A stretch of DNA of 64,000 nt from Streptomyces phaeochromogenes (GCF_001418655.1 NZ_LIQZ01000105.1:1-64000); one strand, 5' to 3'; positions 16,176 to 25,785 are shown, counted from the stretch's first letter. Made by a program: numbers and translations. Notes: generated from the sequence alone by a model not told the origin.

Positions 16176-16543
16176 TCCTGCACGTCGACGAATCCTGGAT
16201 CCTCGAAGTGGCGGAACGGGCCGGCCACCGCGACCCGGCCGCCGACGACTACGGCGTCCCCATCGCCGCCGTCGCCCGCCACCGCGGCGAACTCCTCGAC
16301 ACACCCGTCTACGACGGCGCCTACTCCCGCGCCGCCGCCCTGGTGCACACCCTGGGCCGATGCCGCTGGCTGGAGCGCTCCAACCTCACCGTCGCCTGTG
16401 CCGCCGCAGTCATGTATCTCGAGGCCAGCAACATCCCCGTCAATCCCACCCGCGAACAGCTCACCGCACTCGCCCACGAGCTGAACAACCCGCGCTGCAG
16501 CGCCGCCCGGATCACCTCCTTCCTGCGCACCTGGAAGCCCTGA
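16172..16543 (+). CDS. Fic/Doc-like toxin component
   Basis: A 123-residue protein resembling the short streptomycete Fic-family toxin components. It starts ILHVDESWILEVAERA, then AADDYGVPIAAVARHRGE, with the central helix AAALVHTLGRC and a region LERSNLTVACAAAVMYLEAS where Fic/Doc proteins normally carry H-x-F-x2-[DN]-[AG]-N. The canonical His-Phe motif is not visible, so activity may be altered. Starts at GTG 16172 coupled to the antitoxin. The gene pair borders a zone of decayed genes. Confidence 0.72.
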   Translation: MILHVDESWILEVAERAGHRDPAADDYGVPIAAVARHRGELLDTPVYDGAYSRAAALVHTLGRCRWLERSNLTVACAAAVMYLEASNIPVNPTREQLTALAHELNNPRCSAARITSFLRTWKP

Positions 16544-16699
16544 GCCCGAACCGGATGATGATCGCCTCAGGTCGCCCGCAGCTTCTGGAGCCGGTGGAGA
16601 GCGGTGGCCCACGGGTGCGCTGCGAGCCGCCGATCTGAGTTCGGTGGCCAAGGCGGCGCTAGTTGGGGTGTGGCAGCAATTGCGGGGAGCCGTCGCAGT

Positions 16700-17170
16700 G
16701 GGTACCGGAGCTGTTCGATTCCTCCGTGAGCGCCGGGGGTGCCTTCCCGGTTCGAGCCGTGCCCTCCCGCCGGCGCGGTTGTCCCTCGCGATCCCAGTAG
16801 TACTGGTGGATCCAGACCTGTCGCAGGATCTCCCTGTCGCAATATCCGCAGACGGGGTGGGGGCATCGGACGCCCGGGCCGAGGCGAGAAGTTTCTGCCC
16901 GTCCCCGCCGAACTCCTCGGCACGTTCGCGCAGCAACTTTCTCGATCTCGACTTTCCGGCCGTATCGTTTGGCCCAGTCGGGCTGGATCAGCGGCAGCAG
17001 TCGGTTGGGATCGGCCTTGGCGATCTCCTCCAGCGCAGCCCGCACACTCTCGCCCGCCACCTCCAGTCGGCTCAACCGCTGCCAGGACATGGATGGCATC
17101 TACGCTGTCGGCCCCGCCCCTTGAGCAGCCCGGCCGCCACCAGGCGGTCTGATGAGGGGTTTGGGTGTCC
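16700..17170 (-). pseudogene. IS1182-type transposase remnant with several frameshifts
   Basis: Pieces of one transposase lie in different minus-strand frames, in the correct order: DRLVAAGLLKGRGRQR, IHVLAAVE, RLSRLEVAGESVRAALEE, then DWAKRYGRKVEIEK, LRERAEEFGGDGQKLL, and ILRQVWIHQYYWDREGQ. The order and phrases match the middle of IS1182-family transposases (HVLAA, VRAALE, LRQVW...YYWD). No intact frame or terminal inverted repeats were found. It marks past insertion in this decayed zone. Confidence 0.68.
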
Positions 17171-17435
17171 GTCTGGAGGCGCCTGGGGGTGTACGTCCTC
17201 GGATCTTCTTTCAGCAGGTGCCCGAGGGCAAGACAGCCAACAACCGCCTGCGCCTGGACGTACGCGCTGCACCCGACGTGCACGGCGACGAGCGGATGGC
17301 CGCGCTCGAAGCGGAGTGCGAGCGCCTTGTCGGTCTCGGCGCCACCCGCTTGCGCCGCGACGAGCCGACGCCTCTGCCGGCGCAAGCTACATCGTGATGG
17401 CTGACCCGGAGGGAAACGAGTTCTGCTTGGACTGA
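17170..17435 (+). pseudogene. VOC (glyoxalase-like) protein C-terminal fragment, frameshifted
   Basis: RIFFQQVPEGKTANNRLRLD, then ALEAECERLVGLGATRLRRD is typical of the C-terminal half of actinobacterial VOC proteins. The ending GASYIVMADPEGNEFCLD appears in another frame after about 17380. The N-terminal half is missing. The tail overlaps the 3' end of the convergent SDR gene. Confidence 0.75.
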
Positions 17436-18334
17436 ACGAGGGGGAACTTCACCCCGGTGAGGTCTTCGGAGACGACCCACAGCCGCTGCTGGACGGCTGC
17501 CTCGTACGACTGTGGGCTGGAGGTGACCAGCCGGGGGTGGCCCTTGACCTCGTTGCGTCCGCCGGGACCGTAGTACTGGCCGCCGAGCGCGGCGGGGTCG
17601 GTGGCCGCGCGCAGGGTCGGCAGCGCGCCCATCGCCGGCGTCTGGGTGATCAGCGGCGCGAGCCAGGTGAGCGGAAGCCGGAGGGCCGCGGGGGTGTTGC
17701 GGGCGAGTTCGGTGCTGGACATGCCGGGGTGCGCGGCCAACGCGACGGTGGTGCCGTGCGTGGCGAGCCGGCGCTGCAGCTCGTACGTGAACATCAGGTT
17801 GGCCAGCTTGGACTGACCGTAGGCGCCGACCCGGCCGTACGACCGCTCCCACTGCAGGTCGTCGAAGTGGATCGCGGCCCGGATGCGGTGGCCGGTGCTG
17901 CTGACCGTCACCACGCGCGAGCCGGGCACCGGCAGCATCAGGTCCAGCAGCAGCCCGGTGAGCGCGAAGTGGCCGAGGTGGTTGGTGCCGAACTGCATCT
18001 CGAAGCCGTCCCGGGTGGTCTGCTTCGGGGTGTACATCACGCCGGCGTTGTTGATCAGCAGGTCGATTCGGTCGAGCCGGGACCGCAGCGCCGCCGCCGC
18101 GGTCCGGACGGAGTCGAGCGAGGTCAGGTCCAGCGCCTGCACGGTCACGTCGCCGGTCATGCGGGCCGCGGCCTGCTCGCCCCTCTCGACGTTGCGCACG
18201 GCGAGCACCACGGACGCCCCGCGCTCGGCGAGCGCCTTGGCGGTCTCGTACCCCAGTCCGGTGTTGGCCCCGGTCACCACGGCCACGCGCCCGCGCTGGT
18301 CCGGAATGTTCTCCGTCGTCCACTTCTCGCTCAT
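17387..18334 (-). CDS. SDR family oxidoreductase (retinol dehydrogenase-like)
   Basis: A 315-residue short-chain dehydrogenase. TGANTGLG is the NAD(P)-binding motif, NNAGVM follows, Ser is in VVTVSSTGH, and the catalytic Tyr-Lys pair in YGQSKLAN. NTPAALRLPL and GGQYYGPGG are typical of the retinol-dehydrogenase-like group. The last 17 or so residues are encoded antisense to the VOC fragment and are not expected in the family, so the original stop was apparently lost. It diverges from a TetR gene across palindromic operators. Substrate unknown. Confidence 0.9.
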   Translation of the reverse strand: MSEKWTTENIPDQRGRVAVVTGANTGLGYETAKALAERGASVVLAVRNVERGEQAAARMTGDVTVQALDLTSLDSVRTAAAALRSRLDRIDLLINNAGVMYTPKQTTRDGFEMQFGTNHLGHFALTGLLLDLMLPVPGSRVVTVSSTGHRIRAAIHFDDLQWERSYGRVGAYGQSKLANLMFTYELQRRLATHGTTVALAAHPGMSSTELARNTPAALRLPLTWLAPLITQTPAMGALPTLRAATDPAALGGQYYGPGGRNEVKGHPRLVTSSPQSYEAAVQQRLWVVSEDLTGVKFPLVQSKQNSFPSGSAITM

Positions 18335-18354
18335 GTCAGGCTCCCAATCAGGTA

Positions 18355-18424
18355 ACGTACCGTAGGTATCTTGTGTCGATGACGTTAAAGTACTTTCGGT
18401 ACGTTGTCAACGTACCGACGGTAC
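18355..18424. promoter_or_regulatory. Overlapping palindromic TetR operators
   Basis: GGTACGTTGTCAACGTACC (18398-18416) is a 19-bp palindrome with 9-bp arms around one base. GTACCGACGGTAC (18412-18424) overlaps it, and a third, imperfect GTACC-GTA-GGTAT copy lies near 18357. They fill the space between the SDR gene and the divergent TetR gene, so the TetR protein very likely represses both. Confidence 0.8.
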
Positions 18425-18437
18425 CTAAGTTAGGCTG

Positions 18438-19109
18438 GTGATCGTGACTTTCCAGCGGGCGCGAACCGAAGAGCAGCGGGAGATCCGCCGACGGGCGATC
18501 CTCGACATGGCGTCGGCGATGCTCGACGAGATGCCCGTGGCCGCGGTCACTCTGAACGAGCTCAGTCGCCGGGTAGGCCTGGCGAAGCCGAACGTGCTGC
18601 GCTACTTCGAGTCGCGCGAGGCGGTGCTGCTGGAACTGCTGGACCAGTTCCTGCAGGAGTGGCTGACGGAACTGGCAGACGAGTTGGCCGCCGGCATCGA
18701 CGAAGAGCTACCCATGGCCGAGCGGGCGGCAGCGGTGGCCGAGATCCTCAGCCGCTCACTCTCCGGCCGAGTGGTGCTGTGCGACCTCTTCGGCGCGCAG
18801 GGCAGCGTCCTGGAACACAACGTCTCCGTCGAGGTCGTGGCACGCTACAAGCGCGCCTCCCTGGACCGCCTGACAACCATGACCGCCCTGATCCAGAAGT
18901 ACCTGCCGGAGCTGGGCGAGAACGCGACACTGTTCAGCCTGCAAACCGTGGTCATGGCCGGCGCGCTGTCGGCGTACAGCACACCCCCACCCAGCCTGCA
19001 GGCGGCCTACCAGGCCGAGCCCGAGCTGGCCCGCTTCCACCTGGAGCTGAAGGACTCGTTGAAGCTGGCCCTGACCGCAGCCCTCCTGGGCGTGCTACCC
19101 CGCCGCTGA
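18438..19109 (+). CDS. TetR family transcriptional regulator
   Basis: A 223-residue regulator. The N-terminal helix-turn-helix is clear (RRAILDMASAMLDEMPVAAV, then LNELSRRVGLAKPNVLRYFE). The C-terminal ligand domain is all helical with Cys in VVLCDLFG. GTG 18438 or GTG 18444 may be the start. Divergent from the SDR gene and separated by strong palindromes, it is the probable local repressor of that enzyme. Confidence 0.9.
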   Translation: MIVTFQRARTEEQREIRRRAILDMASAMLDEMPVAAVTLNELSRRVGLAKPNVLRYFESREAVLLELLDQFLQEWLTELADELAAGIDEELPMAERAAAVAEILSRSLSGRVVLCDLFGAQGSVLEHNVSVEVVARYKRASLDRLTTMTALIQKYLPELGENATLFSLQTVVMAGALSAYSTPPPSLQAAYQAEPELARFHLELKDSLKLALTAALLGVLPRR

Positions 19110-19249
19110 CCTGCGTTGCACCGGACAGGCCAGAACCTCTGTACTTCTTGCGCTCGGACGCTGGAGGGGCCGGGGCGCCCAAGATCGAGCCGCCGGCTCT
19201 TCCTCGGGCCCGGCGGCTGAGCCGTCACGCCGACGGCGGCGGCAGCGCC

Positions 19250-19500
19250 CGGCGGACCTGGTCGACCGAGGTGTGCAGAGCCGCAGCGAGCGCGGCCGTT
19301 TCGGGCACGCTCACCCTGCTCGACGGCGGCGTAGAGACTGCGGCTGATGCCCAGCGCGGCAGTGACGTCGTCCTGGGGCAGCCTCAGTCGCGCGCGGCGT
19401 GACGAGCATGACCGGTGTTCCGGGTGCCGGCAACTGCAGCACGTCGACGCCGAGCATGGCCGCCAGCTCCTGCACCGCCTTCGCCTGCGGCTCGGTCCGG
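19250..19500 (-). pseudogene. XRE-type regulator remnant
   Basis: On the minus strand EPQAKAVQELAAMLGVDVLQ, then LPAPGTPVMLVT reads in one frame. The helix-turn-helix phrase LRLPQDDVTAALGISRSLYA, then AVEQGERARNG, follows in another, so the frame is broken near 19390. No full gene exists. It lies directly before the monooxygenase remnant and probably belonged to the same lost locus. Confidence 0.5.
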
Positions 19501-19504
19501 CGGG

Positions 19505-20422
19505 ACCGTGACCACGACTTCACCGGACGCCACGTCGCGGTGATCGGAACGGGCGCGAGCGTGGCTCAGTTCGTTCCCCACCTGGCCGAACAGGCCGAAA
19601 AGCTCTACGTGTTCCAGCTGACACCACACTGGGTGACGCCTCGCGGCGATGCGGAGATCCCTTCGCGTCGGCGTCGTCTCCGTCTCGGTCGGATGCCCCT
19701 CGTGCAGCGGCTGCGACGCTGGGCGACGTACTGGGAGTTCTGGACACTGGCCCGGGGGTTCCTCGGACACCCCGAGGTCGTCGAGTGCCACCGGCAGCGA
19801 GCGCTGGACTTCATCAAGGAGTCCGTATCCGATGAGACGATGAGGGCAGTGCCGACGCCCGACTACGCCCCCGGGTGCAAGCGCCGGTTCGTTTCGGACG
19901 ACTGGTTCCCCGCGCTTCAGCGCAGCAACGTCGAACTGGTCACGACCGGCCTGCGCGAGATCACGACGGACGCGGTCGTCGCGGCGGACGGCTCACCGGG
20001 CCCGGTCGACAGGATCGTCATGGGACGGCGCCGCCACGAAGCTCGGCATCGCGACCTCGGCGTTCTCGAACTTCTTCATGATGCTGGGCCCGAACACCGA
20101 ACTCGGGCACAACTCGATGGTGTTCATGATCGAGGCCCAGGCCCGCTACATCGTCGGCGCCATCAAGCACGCACATGTGAGGAGGACAGGGGCTCTCGAA
20201 CTGCGCCCGGAGGTTCAGGCGAGCGCCTACGGACAGACTCAGCGGTCGATGAGGAAGGCCGTCTGGGTATCCGGCGGTTGCCGCAGCTGGTACCGGTCGG
20301 CGGACGGCCGCATCGACACGCTGTGGCCGGGTACGACTGTCTCCTACTGGTGGCAGTCGAAGCGATTCAAGCCCGGTGACTATCGGGTTACGGAGGAGGA
20401 GACAGCGAGCGGGACGGTGTAG
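19505..20422 (+). pseudogene. Flavin monooxygenase (Baeyer-Villiger type) remnant
   Basis: The fragment starts at the NADPH-binding half: GRHVAVIGTGASVAQFVPHL, then VFQLTPHWVTPRGD, CKRRFVSDDWFPALQRSNVE and PVDRIVMG. The frame then shifts near 20025 and resumes as FSNFFMMLGPNTELGHNSMV, then FMIEAQARYIVGAI to a stop at 20422. The N-terminal FAD domain is missing and about 45 residues appear deleted at the shift. Such enzymes insert oxygen into ketones; this copy cannot be functional. Confidence 0.82.
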
Positions 20423-20530
20423 ACGCTCACAGGCCGGGCCTGTTGACTATGGACCCCGCCCCACTGGGCAGGAGCGACGCCGTTCCGGCACGTCATGGAT
20501 GCGGCTTGATCGGAAGGTATCCGTACGCAG

Positions 20531-21118
20531 ATGCGACTTGTGCTCATCGGCCCTCCTGGCGCAGGCAAGGGCACCCAGGCGGCGATCCTCCGCAAGGATT
20601 TCGGTATCCCTCACATCTCCACCGGCGATCTGTTCCGCGAACACGTCAGCCGTCGGACAGCACTGGGGCAGGACGCCCAGCGGTATCTCGACACGGGTGA
20701 ACTGGTCCCCGATCACATCACGGGCGAGGTGATCCGCCGACGGCTGGCGGAATCGGACGCGCAGCGGGGCTTCCTCCTCGACGGCTTCCCGCGAACCGTG
20801 CAACAAGCGGAGGAACTTGAGTCGATGCTCCCCGATGTGGAGGGCGGGATCGACGCCGTACTGGAGTTCACCGCCCCCGAAGACGTCGTGGTGAGCAGGC
20901 TGTTGAGCCGTGGCCGCGCGGACGACACCGAGCAGGTCATCCGGAACCGGCAACAGGTCTACCGCAACCAGACCGCCCCGCTCCTCGCCTACTACGCCAC
21001 CAGGCTGCTGACGATCCATGCCGTCGGCTCCGCCGAGCAGATCGGCGAGCGGGTGCTGACGGCCTTGGAGGAACGGGGCCTCGTAGCGAGTCAGGGCGAG
21101 AGTGGTGCGCGGCCTTGA
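20531..21118 (+). CDS. adk: Adenylate kinase
   Basis: A 195-residue adenylate kinase interconverting ATP, ADP and AMP. The P-loop GPPGAGKGTQ is at residues 7-16, AMP-binding STGDLFRE near 30, DGFPRT near 84, and a short lid near 125 with SRLLSRGRADD. The zinc-finger lid is absent, as in many actinobacterial enzymes. It does not lie in the ribosomal protein cluster where the housekeeping adk normally sits, so it is probably a second copy. A weak GGAAGG sequence precedes ATG. It follows a decayed monooxygenase gene. Confidence 0.92.
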   Translation: MRLVLIGPPGAGKGTQAAILRKDFGIPHISTGDLFREHVSRRTALGQDAQRYLDTGELVPDHITGEVIRRRLAESDAQRGFLLDGFPRTVQQAEELESMLPDVEGGIDAVLEFTAPEDVVVSRLLSRGRADDTEQVIRNRQQVYRNQTAPLLAYYATRLLTIHAVGSAEQIGERVLTALEERGLVASQGESGARP

Positions 21119-21132
21119 CACGGGTCCGCCCT

Positions 21133-21378
21133 TCACATGTCCCGGCAGAGATCGGCCTGCTCCCTGACCTGCGGCGCTGAGTTGGCAGGGGCTCGTGCAG
21201 GTCGGATCTCGTTGTTCCACATGCGAAACACGGTGCACTTGCCGCTCTTGTCGAGCGTCACCGCCCAGAGGTTGGCGAAGGCGCCCAGCTCTTCGTAGCG
21301 GCCGGTACCTTCGATCGCTGCTGTGTCACCGTTGACGGTGAGGATGGACCAGCGGTGGGGCTCGATGAGTGATGCCAT
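21133..21378 (-). CDS. Short NTF2-like (SnoaL) protein, probably a truncated gene
   Basis: An 81-residue frame. EPHRWSILTVNGDTAAIEGT, then YEELGAFANLWAVTLDKSGK and FRMWNNEI match the second half of NTF2/SnoaL-like proteins, which are usually 120-150 residues. The N-terminal helices are missing. A start codon exists, but the gene is probably a fragment. It is followed by the adenylate kinase gene in convergent orientation. Confidence 0.45.
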   Translation of the reverse strand: MASLIEPHRWSILTVNGDTAAIEGTGRYEELGAFANLWAVTLDKSGKCTVFRMWNNEIRPARAPANSAPQVREQADLCRDM

Positions 21379-21435
21379 CGAGCCCCACCGCCCGGCTCCC
21401 GGAGGGGTCTCAGGCAGGCCTTGTGGGGCGGTCGG

Positions 21436-22305
21436 TCACAGGGTGAGTTCCTTGGTGATGCGGTCGAGCATGAAGGCCGAGGACTCGTGGGCGCGTTCCT
21501 CCCAGGCGAAGACGCACGCGGTGGCCACGCCGTCGAAGTTGAGGTCGCGCAGGGTGCCGAAGAAGGTGTCCCAGTCGACCTCGCCCTGGTCGATGTCGAG
21601 GTGCTGGTGGATGCGGGCCGTGGTGCCGGGCGGGTTGAGGATGTAGCGCAGGCCGGAGGAGCCCTTGTGGTTGAAGGAGTCGGCGATGTGCACGTGCTGG
21701 AGCTTGTCCCCGGCGTAGCGCATCATCTTCGCGATGTCCGCCCCGACTTCGGAGGCTCCGGAGAGGTGGAAGGAGTGCGGGGCGCAGTAGAGGTAGTTCA
21801 CCCAGGGCTTGTTGATCGCCCGGACGAGGTCGACGGCGGGGGTGTTCTCCTCGCAGAAGTCGTCCGGGTGGGCCTCGAGGTTGAGGGCGATGCCCTCGCG
21901 CTCGAAGACGGGCAGCAGCTCGTCCATGGAGCGCCAGAAGGCGGCCTCGCTCGCGGCGGCCTGCTCGGGGCGGCCGTTGAACTCCGAGTTCATCAGGGGG
22001 CATCCGAGATCGGCGGTGATCTCGATCATGCGCTTCCAGTAGCGGACGGCGGCCTGTCGCTCGGTCTCGTCCGGCGAGGACCACTTGTACAGAGGGAGCA
22101 CGGAGGACAGCTTGATGCCGTGTGTGCGCAGGGAGTTCTTCAGCGCGGCTATGCGTTCGTCGTCGGCGCGCGGGTGCAGGAAGAAGGGCATGAAGTCGTC
22201 GCGGGGTGACAACTCGATGTGTTCGTAGCCGAGTTCGGCGACCGTACGCACCATGTCGTCGATGGGCAGGGCGCGGAACATGTACGGGTCGAGGGCGATC
22301 TTCAT
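21436..22305 (-). CDS. Sugar phosphate isomerase/epimerase (xylose isomerase-like TIM barrel)
   Basis: A 289-residue TIM-barrel protein of the AP endonuclease 2/IolE-IolI-IolH group. Landmarks are [34 protein letters not shown] and [14 protein letters not shown], where Glu, His and Asp residues bind a metal ion. ATG 22305 overlaps the TGA of the dehydrogenase gene as ATGA. It is the last gene of the four-gene minus-strand sugar operon, and is likely to isomerise or dehydrate a keto-sugar or keto-inositol. Confidence 0.88.
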   Translation of the reverse strand: MKIALDPYMFRALPIDDMVRTVAELGYEHIELSPRDDFMPFFLHPRADDERIAALKNSLRTHGIKLSSVLPLYKWSSPDETERQAAVRYWKRMIEITADLGCPLMNSEFNGRPEQAAASEAAFWRSMDELLPVFEREGIALNLEAHPDDFCEENTPAVDLVRAINKPWVNYLYCAPHSFHLSGASEVGADIAKMMRYAGDKLQHVHIADSFNHKGSSGLRYILNPPGTTARIHQHLDIDQGEVDWDTFFGTLRDLNFDGVATACVFAWEERAHESSAFMLDRITKELTL

Positions 22306-23318
22306 GCGGTGCCTCCGTAGAGTGCGGGCCGGGGCTTGAGGTCGGTGGCGATGACGTGGCCCGACTCCAGGGCCTCGACGGTCGCGCTGGTGATGACGGT
22401 GGCCGCGTAGCCGTCCCATGCCGAGGGGCCGGTGGGTTCGTTGCCGGCGGCGATTCCCGCGATCCACTCGCGGAACTCGGTGTCGAAGGCGTCCGAGAAT
22501 CGGCCCACCCAGTCCGTGAGGACCTCCGTGCTGTGCTGTCCGGCGCTGCGCAGGCCGACCGAGGCCGGGTCGGGCAGGCGGACCAGGCCCTCCTCGCCGA
22601 CTGCCTCGCACTGGATGTCGTAGCCGTACTGGCAGTTGACGAAGACCTCCAGGTCGATGCGGACGCCCTTGGCGGTCTCGAAGAGCATGATCTGCGGGTC
22701 CTTCAGGTGGGTGAACCGCTTGCTCGTGGCGCGCGGGGTGATCACCTGGGTGGAGACGATCTCGTCGTCGAGCAGCCAGCGCAGTACGTCCACCTCGTGC
22801 ACGGCTGTGTCCAGGGCGGCCATGGCGGAGGTGTACGACTGCGGGACGGTCGGGTTGCGGTGGGCGCAGTGCACGATCAGCGGCTCACCGATGCGACCGG
22901 CGTCGATGATCTGCTTCATCTGCCGGTATCCGGCGTCGTAGCGGCGCATGAAGCCGACCTGGACCAGGCGGCGGCCGTGGGCCGTCTCCGCCTCGACGAT
23001 CTTCAGGCAGTCCTCGGCCGTCGTGGCCAGCGGCTTCTCGCAGAACACCGGTTTCCCGGCGGCTACCGCGTTCAGTACGTGTTCGGCGTGGGTCGGGCCC
23101 CACGACGTCACGAGGACCGCGTCGACGTCGTCCGCCGCGATCACGGCTGCGCCGTCGGCCAGCACCCGGGCACCGACCGGCGCCGCTGCCTCCTCGGCGC
23201 GGGCTGCGTCGATGTCGGTGACCGCGGTGACACGGGCGCCTGTGACGGTGTGGGTGAGGCGCCGGATGTGCTCCTTGCCGATCCCGCCGACGCCGATGAC
23301 GCCTACGCGCACAGTCAT
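22302..23318 (-). CDS. Gfo/Idh/MocA family dehydrogenase, inositol 2-dehydrogenase-like
   Basis: A 338-residue NAD(P)-dependent oxidoreductase. The Rossmann motif [12 protein letters not shown] is at the N-terminus, EKPLA contains the conserved Lys near residue 95, and [14 protein letters not shown] near 170 carries the catalytic His of the family. MRRYDAGY and the neighbouring isomerases suggest an inositol- or sugar-dehydrogenase role. ATG 23318 was chosen at the start of the Rossmann fold. It lies between the transporter and a TIM-barrel isomerase. Confidence 0.9.
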   Translation of the reverse strand: MTVRVGVIGVGGIGKEHIRRLTHTVTGARVTAVTDIDAARAEEAAAPVGARVLADGAAVIAADDVDAVLVTSWGPTHAEHVLNAVAAGKPVFCEKPLATTAEDCLKIVEAETAHGRRLVQVGFMRRYDAGYRQMKQIIDAGRIGEPLIVHCAHRNPTVPQSYTSAMAALDTAVHEVDVLRWLLDDEIVSTQVITPRATSKRFTHLKDPQIMLFETAKGVRIDLEVFVNCQYGYDIQCEAVGEEGLVRLPDPASVGLRSAGQHSTEVLTDWVGRFSDAFDTEFREWIAGIAAGNEPTGPSAWDGYAATVITSATVEALESGHVIATDLKPRPALYGGTA

Positions 23319-23350
23319 GGTTGGTGATCCTTTCTGCGGAACAGGGGAAA

Positions 23351-24778
23351 TCAGGAGAAGCGCGCCCGGAGTTCGGCTTCGAGGGTTTCGAGGGTGCGGC
23401 CCTTGGTCTCGGGGACGTAGAGCTTGACGAAGGCGAGCGAGAAGACGCCCGCCACCACGAAGAGGAAGAAGGTGTTGGAGATCCCGATGCCGGAGACCAG
23501 GGACGGGAAGACCAGGCCGATCGCGAAATTGGTGAGCCACAGCACCACCGCCGCGACACCCATCCCGAATCCGCGCATCCGCATCGGGAAGATCTCGGAG
23601 AGCATCAGCCAGGTCACCGGCGAGATCGCACCCTGCTGGAAGGCGAGGAAGGTGACCGTCATCGCGAGCACCGCGAACGCCCGGCCGTCGCCGGAAGGCA
23701 GCACCAGAGAGAAGACACCGATCAGCAACAGAGCTGCTGTCGTGCCGATCTGACCGGTCATCAGCATGGGGCGGCGGTTGACGCGGCCCAGCAGCCAGAT
23801 GCCGACGAAGGTGGCGAGCACCGAGATGACGCCGTTGGCGATGTTCGCGGTCAGGGCGCTGTCGGCGGTGAAGCCGGCGTCGGTGAGGATCTGGGTGCCG
23901 TAGTACATGATCGTGTTGACGCCGGTGATCTGCTGCACGATCGCGATGCCGAACCCGACGAACATCAGCCGGCGCAGCCACGGTGCGGACTTCATGTCCT
24001 GCCAGCCGCCGAGTCTCTGCTGATCCTCCTTGACGGCGAGCGCGGACACCTCCCGCAGCTCTGCCTCGGCCCGCTGCTGGGACCGGACCTGCTTCAGTAC
24101 CTCCAGGGCCTCGCTGAAGCGCGTCTTGGAGGCCAGCCAGCGCGGGCTCTCCGGCATGACCAGCATGCCGAACCAGAGCACGACGGCCGGGATCGTGGCG
24201 AGCACGAGCATGTAGCGCCACACGCCGCCGGACTCACCGCCCACCCGGGCGATGATCGCGTTGGAGGTGAACGCGAGCAGCTGACCGCTGACGATCATGA
24301 GTTCGTTGCGGGTGACCAGGGCGCCGCGCCGCTCGGCGGGCGAGATCTCGGCCAGATAGACCGGCACGGTCACCGAGGCGCCGCCGACCGCGAGGCCGAG
24401 CACGAAGCGGGCCACCACCATGACGGCGGTGTTCGGCGCGAGCGTGCAGCCGAGTGCGCCGACGAAGAACACCACCGCGAGAACGAGGATCGTACGGCGG
24501 CGCCCGCGCGCGTCCGACAGCCGGCCGCCGGTGACCGCGCCCAGCGCGGCGCCGAGCAGCAGCGAGCTGGTGACCATGCCCTCGGTGAAGGGGGTCAGGC
24601 CCAGGTCGTCGGTCATGTAGGGCAGGGCGCCGTTGATGACGCCGGTGTCGTAGCCGAAGAGCAGTCCGCCGAACGTGGCGATGACGGTGATGAGTCGCAG
24701 CCGCCGCGACACCGCCGGAGGGGCGTCGTCCGCGGCCACGGTGGTCGGGGCTTTGGGCATGTCGTTCCTGACGTCCAT
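23351..24778 (-). CDS. Sugar porter MFS transporter
   Basis: A 475-residue proton-sugar symporter with 12 predicted membrane segments. All sugar porter signatures are present: [10 protein letters not shown] in segment 1, [11 protein letters not shown] in loop 2-3, PESPRWL after segment 6, [13 protein letters not shown] in segment 7 and PETKGRTLE at the C-terminus. QQITGVN and the flanking enzymes suggest an IolT-like inositol or hexose transporter. The gene lies 9 bp after the IolE-like gene and 32 bp before the dehydrogenase, within one operon. Confidence 0.94.
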   Translation of the reverse strand: MDVRNDMPKAPTTVAADDAPPAVSRRLRLITVIATFGGLLFGYDTGVINGALPYMTDDLGLTPFTEGMVTSSLLLGAALGAVTGGRLSDARGRRRTILVLAVVFFVGALGCTLAPNTAVMVVARFVLGLAVGGASVTVPVYLAEISPAERRGALVTRNELMIVSGQLLAFTSNAIIARVGGESGGVWRYMLVLATIPAVVLWFGMLVMPESPRWLASKTRFSEALEVLKQVRSQQRAEAELREVSALAVKEDQQRLGGWQDMKSAPWLRRLMFVGFGIAIVQQITGVNTIMYYGTQILTDAGFTADSALTANIANGVISVLATFVGIWLLGRVNRRPMLMTGQIGTTAALLLIGVFSLVLPSGDGRAFAVLAMTVTFLAFQQGAISPVTWLMLSEIFPMRMRGFGMGVAAVVLWLTNFAIGLVFPSLVSGIGISNTFFLFVVAGVFSLAFVKLYVPETKGRTLETLEAELRARFS

Positions 24779-24787
24779 GGCCGCCTC

Positions 24788-25738
24788 CTACCGGTCGAGG
24801 CGCGGGCGGCGGGTTCCGGTCAGGCCGCAGATGGCCAGGTGCTCGCGGGTGCTGACCGCGATGGGCAGCGGTACCTCGGGCGTGCACGGGTACAGGTCCT
24901 GCTCGACGATGACGAACAACTCGGCGTCGAGCAGCGCGAGTTCGGCCACCACGTCGGCCGGATTCGGCACGCCTGCGGGAGGTGACACGCACACGCCGCG
25001 CTTGACCGCCTCCCCGAACGACAGGTCCTCGACGGCGACTTGGGCCAGCACCTCGGGATCCATCTGCTTGATGTGGACGTAGCCCACGCGCTCGCCGAAG
25101 CGGCGGATCAGATCGAGGTTGTCGCCGCCGCCATAGGCCACGTGCCCGGTGTCCAGACAGAGGTTGGTGTAGCGCGAGTCCGACTCGTTGAGCAGCCGCT
25201 CGATCTCCGGCTGAGTCTGGATGTGGCTGTCGGCGTGCGGATGGATGACGAGCCGTACGCCGTACTCGTCGAGCAGCAGTCTGCCGAGGCGGTCGGCGGA
25301 TCGGCCGAAGCCCGCCCACTGTTCGGCGGTCAGCTCGGGCGACTCGGTGAACGCGCCGGTCTTCTCGTCCCGGTACATGGGCGGGATGAGGACGAGGTGG
25401 TGCGCGCCGGCGGCCTCGGTCAGTGCGGCGACCTGCCGGACATGGGCGAGCATCTCGTCCCACGCCTCCGGCCGGTGCAGCGCACCGAACGCGGTGCCGC
25501 CGGAGACCTGCAGACCACGGGCGTCCAGCTCCTCCTTCAGACGCTGCGGGTCGGTGGGCAGATAGCCGTACGGGCCGAGCTCCAGCCACTGGTAGCCGGC
25601 CGTGGCCAGCTCGTCGAGAAAGCGGGTGTACGGCACCTGGTGCTCGTCCTCGGGGAACCAGATGCCCCAGGAGTCAGGAGCGGAGCCCAGACAGAGGTTG
25701 CCGGCGATGGTGCGGAGCGGGCCTGGCGCCGTTGCCAT
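24788..25738 (-). CDS. IolE-like TIM-barrel protein (inosose dehydratase-like)
   Basis: A 316-residue xylose-isomerase-like TIM barrel. GSAPDSWGIWFP near the N-terminus is typical of IolE, the 2-keto-myo-inositol dehydratase; RLVIHPHADSHIQ, LCLDTGHVAYGGGD and VGYVHIKQMD supply metal ligands. ATG 25738 was chosen because AAGGGA lies about 7 bp upstream; GTG 25753 is an alternative. First gene of the sugar operon and divergent from the LacI-type regulator. The exact substrate could also be another keto-sugar. Confidence 0.87.
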   Translation of the reverse strand: MATAPGPLRTIAGNLCLGSAPDSWGIWFPEDEHQVPYTRFLDELATAGYQWLELGPYGYLPTDPQRLKEELDARGLQVSGGTAFGALHRPEAWDEMLAHVRQVAALTEAAGAHHLVLIPPMYRDEKTGAFTESPELTAEQWAGFGRSADRLGRLLLDEYGVRLVIHPHADSHIQTQPEIERLLNESDSRYTNLCLDTGHVAYGGGDNLDLIRRFGERVGYVHIKQMDPEVLAQVAVEDLSFGEAVKRGVCVSPPAGVPNPADVVAELALLDAELFVIVEQDLYPCTPEVPLPIAVSTREHLAICGLTGTRRPRLDR

Positions 25739-25785
25739 GACATGTCCCTTCACCCCGAGATCGGGAGTTTCACGGTGCTTGCTGT

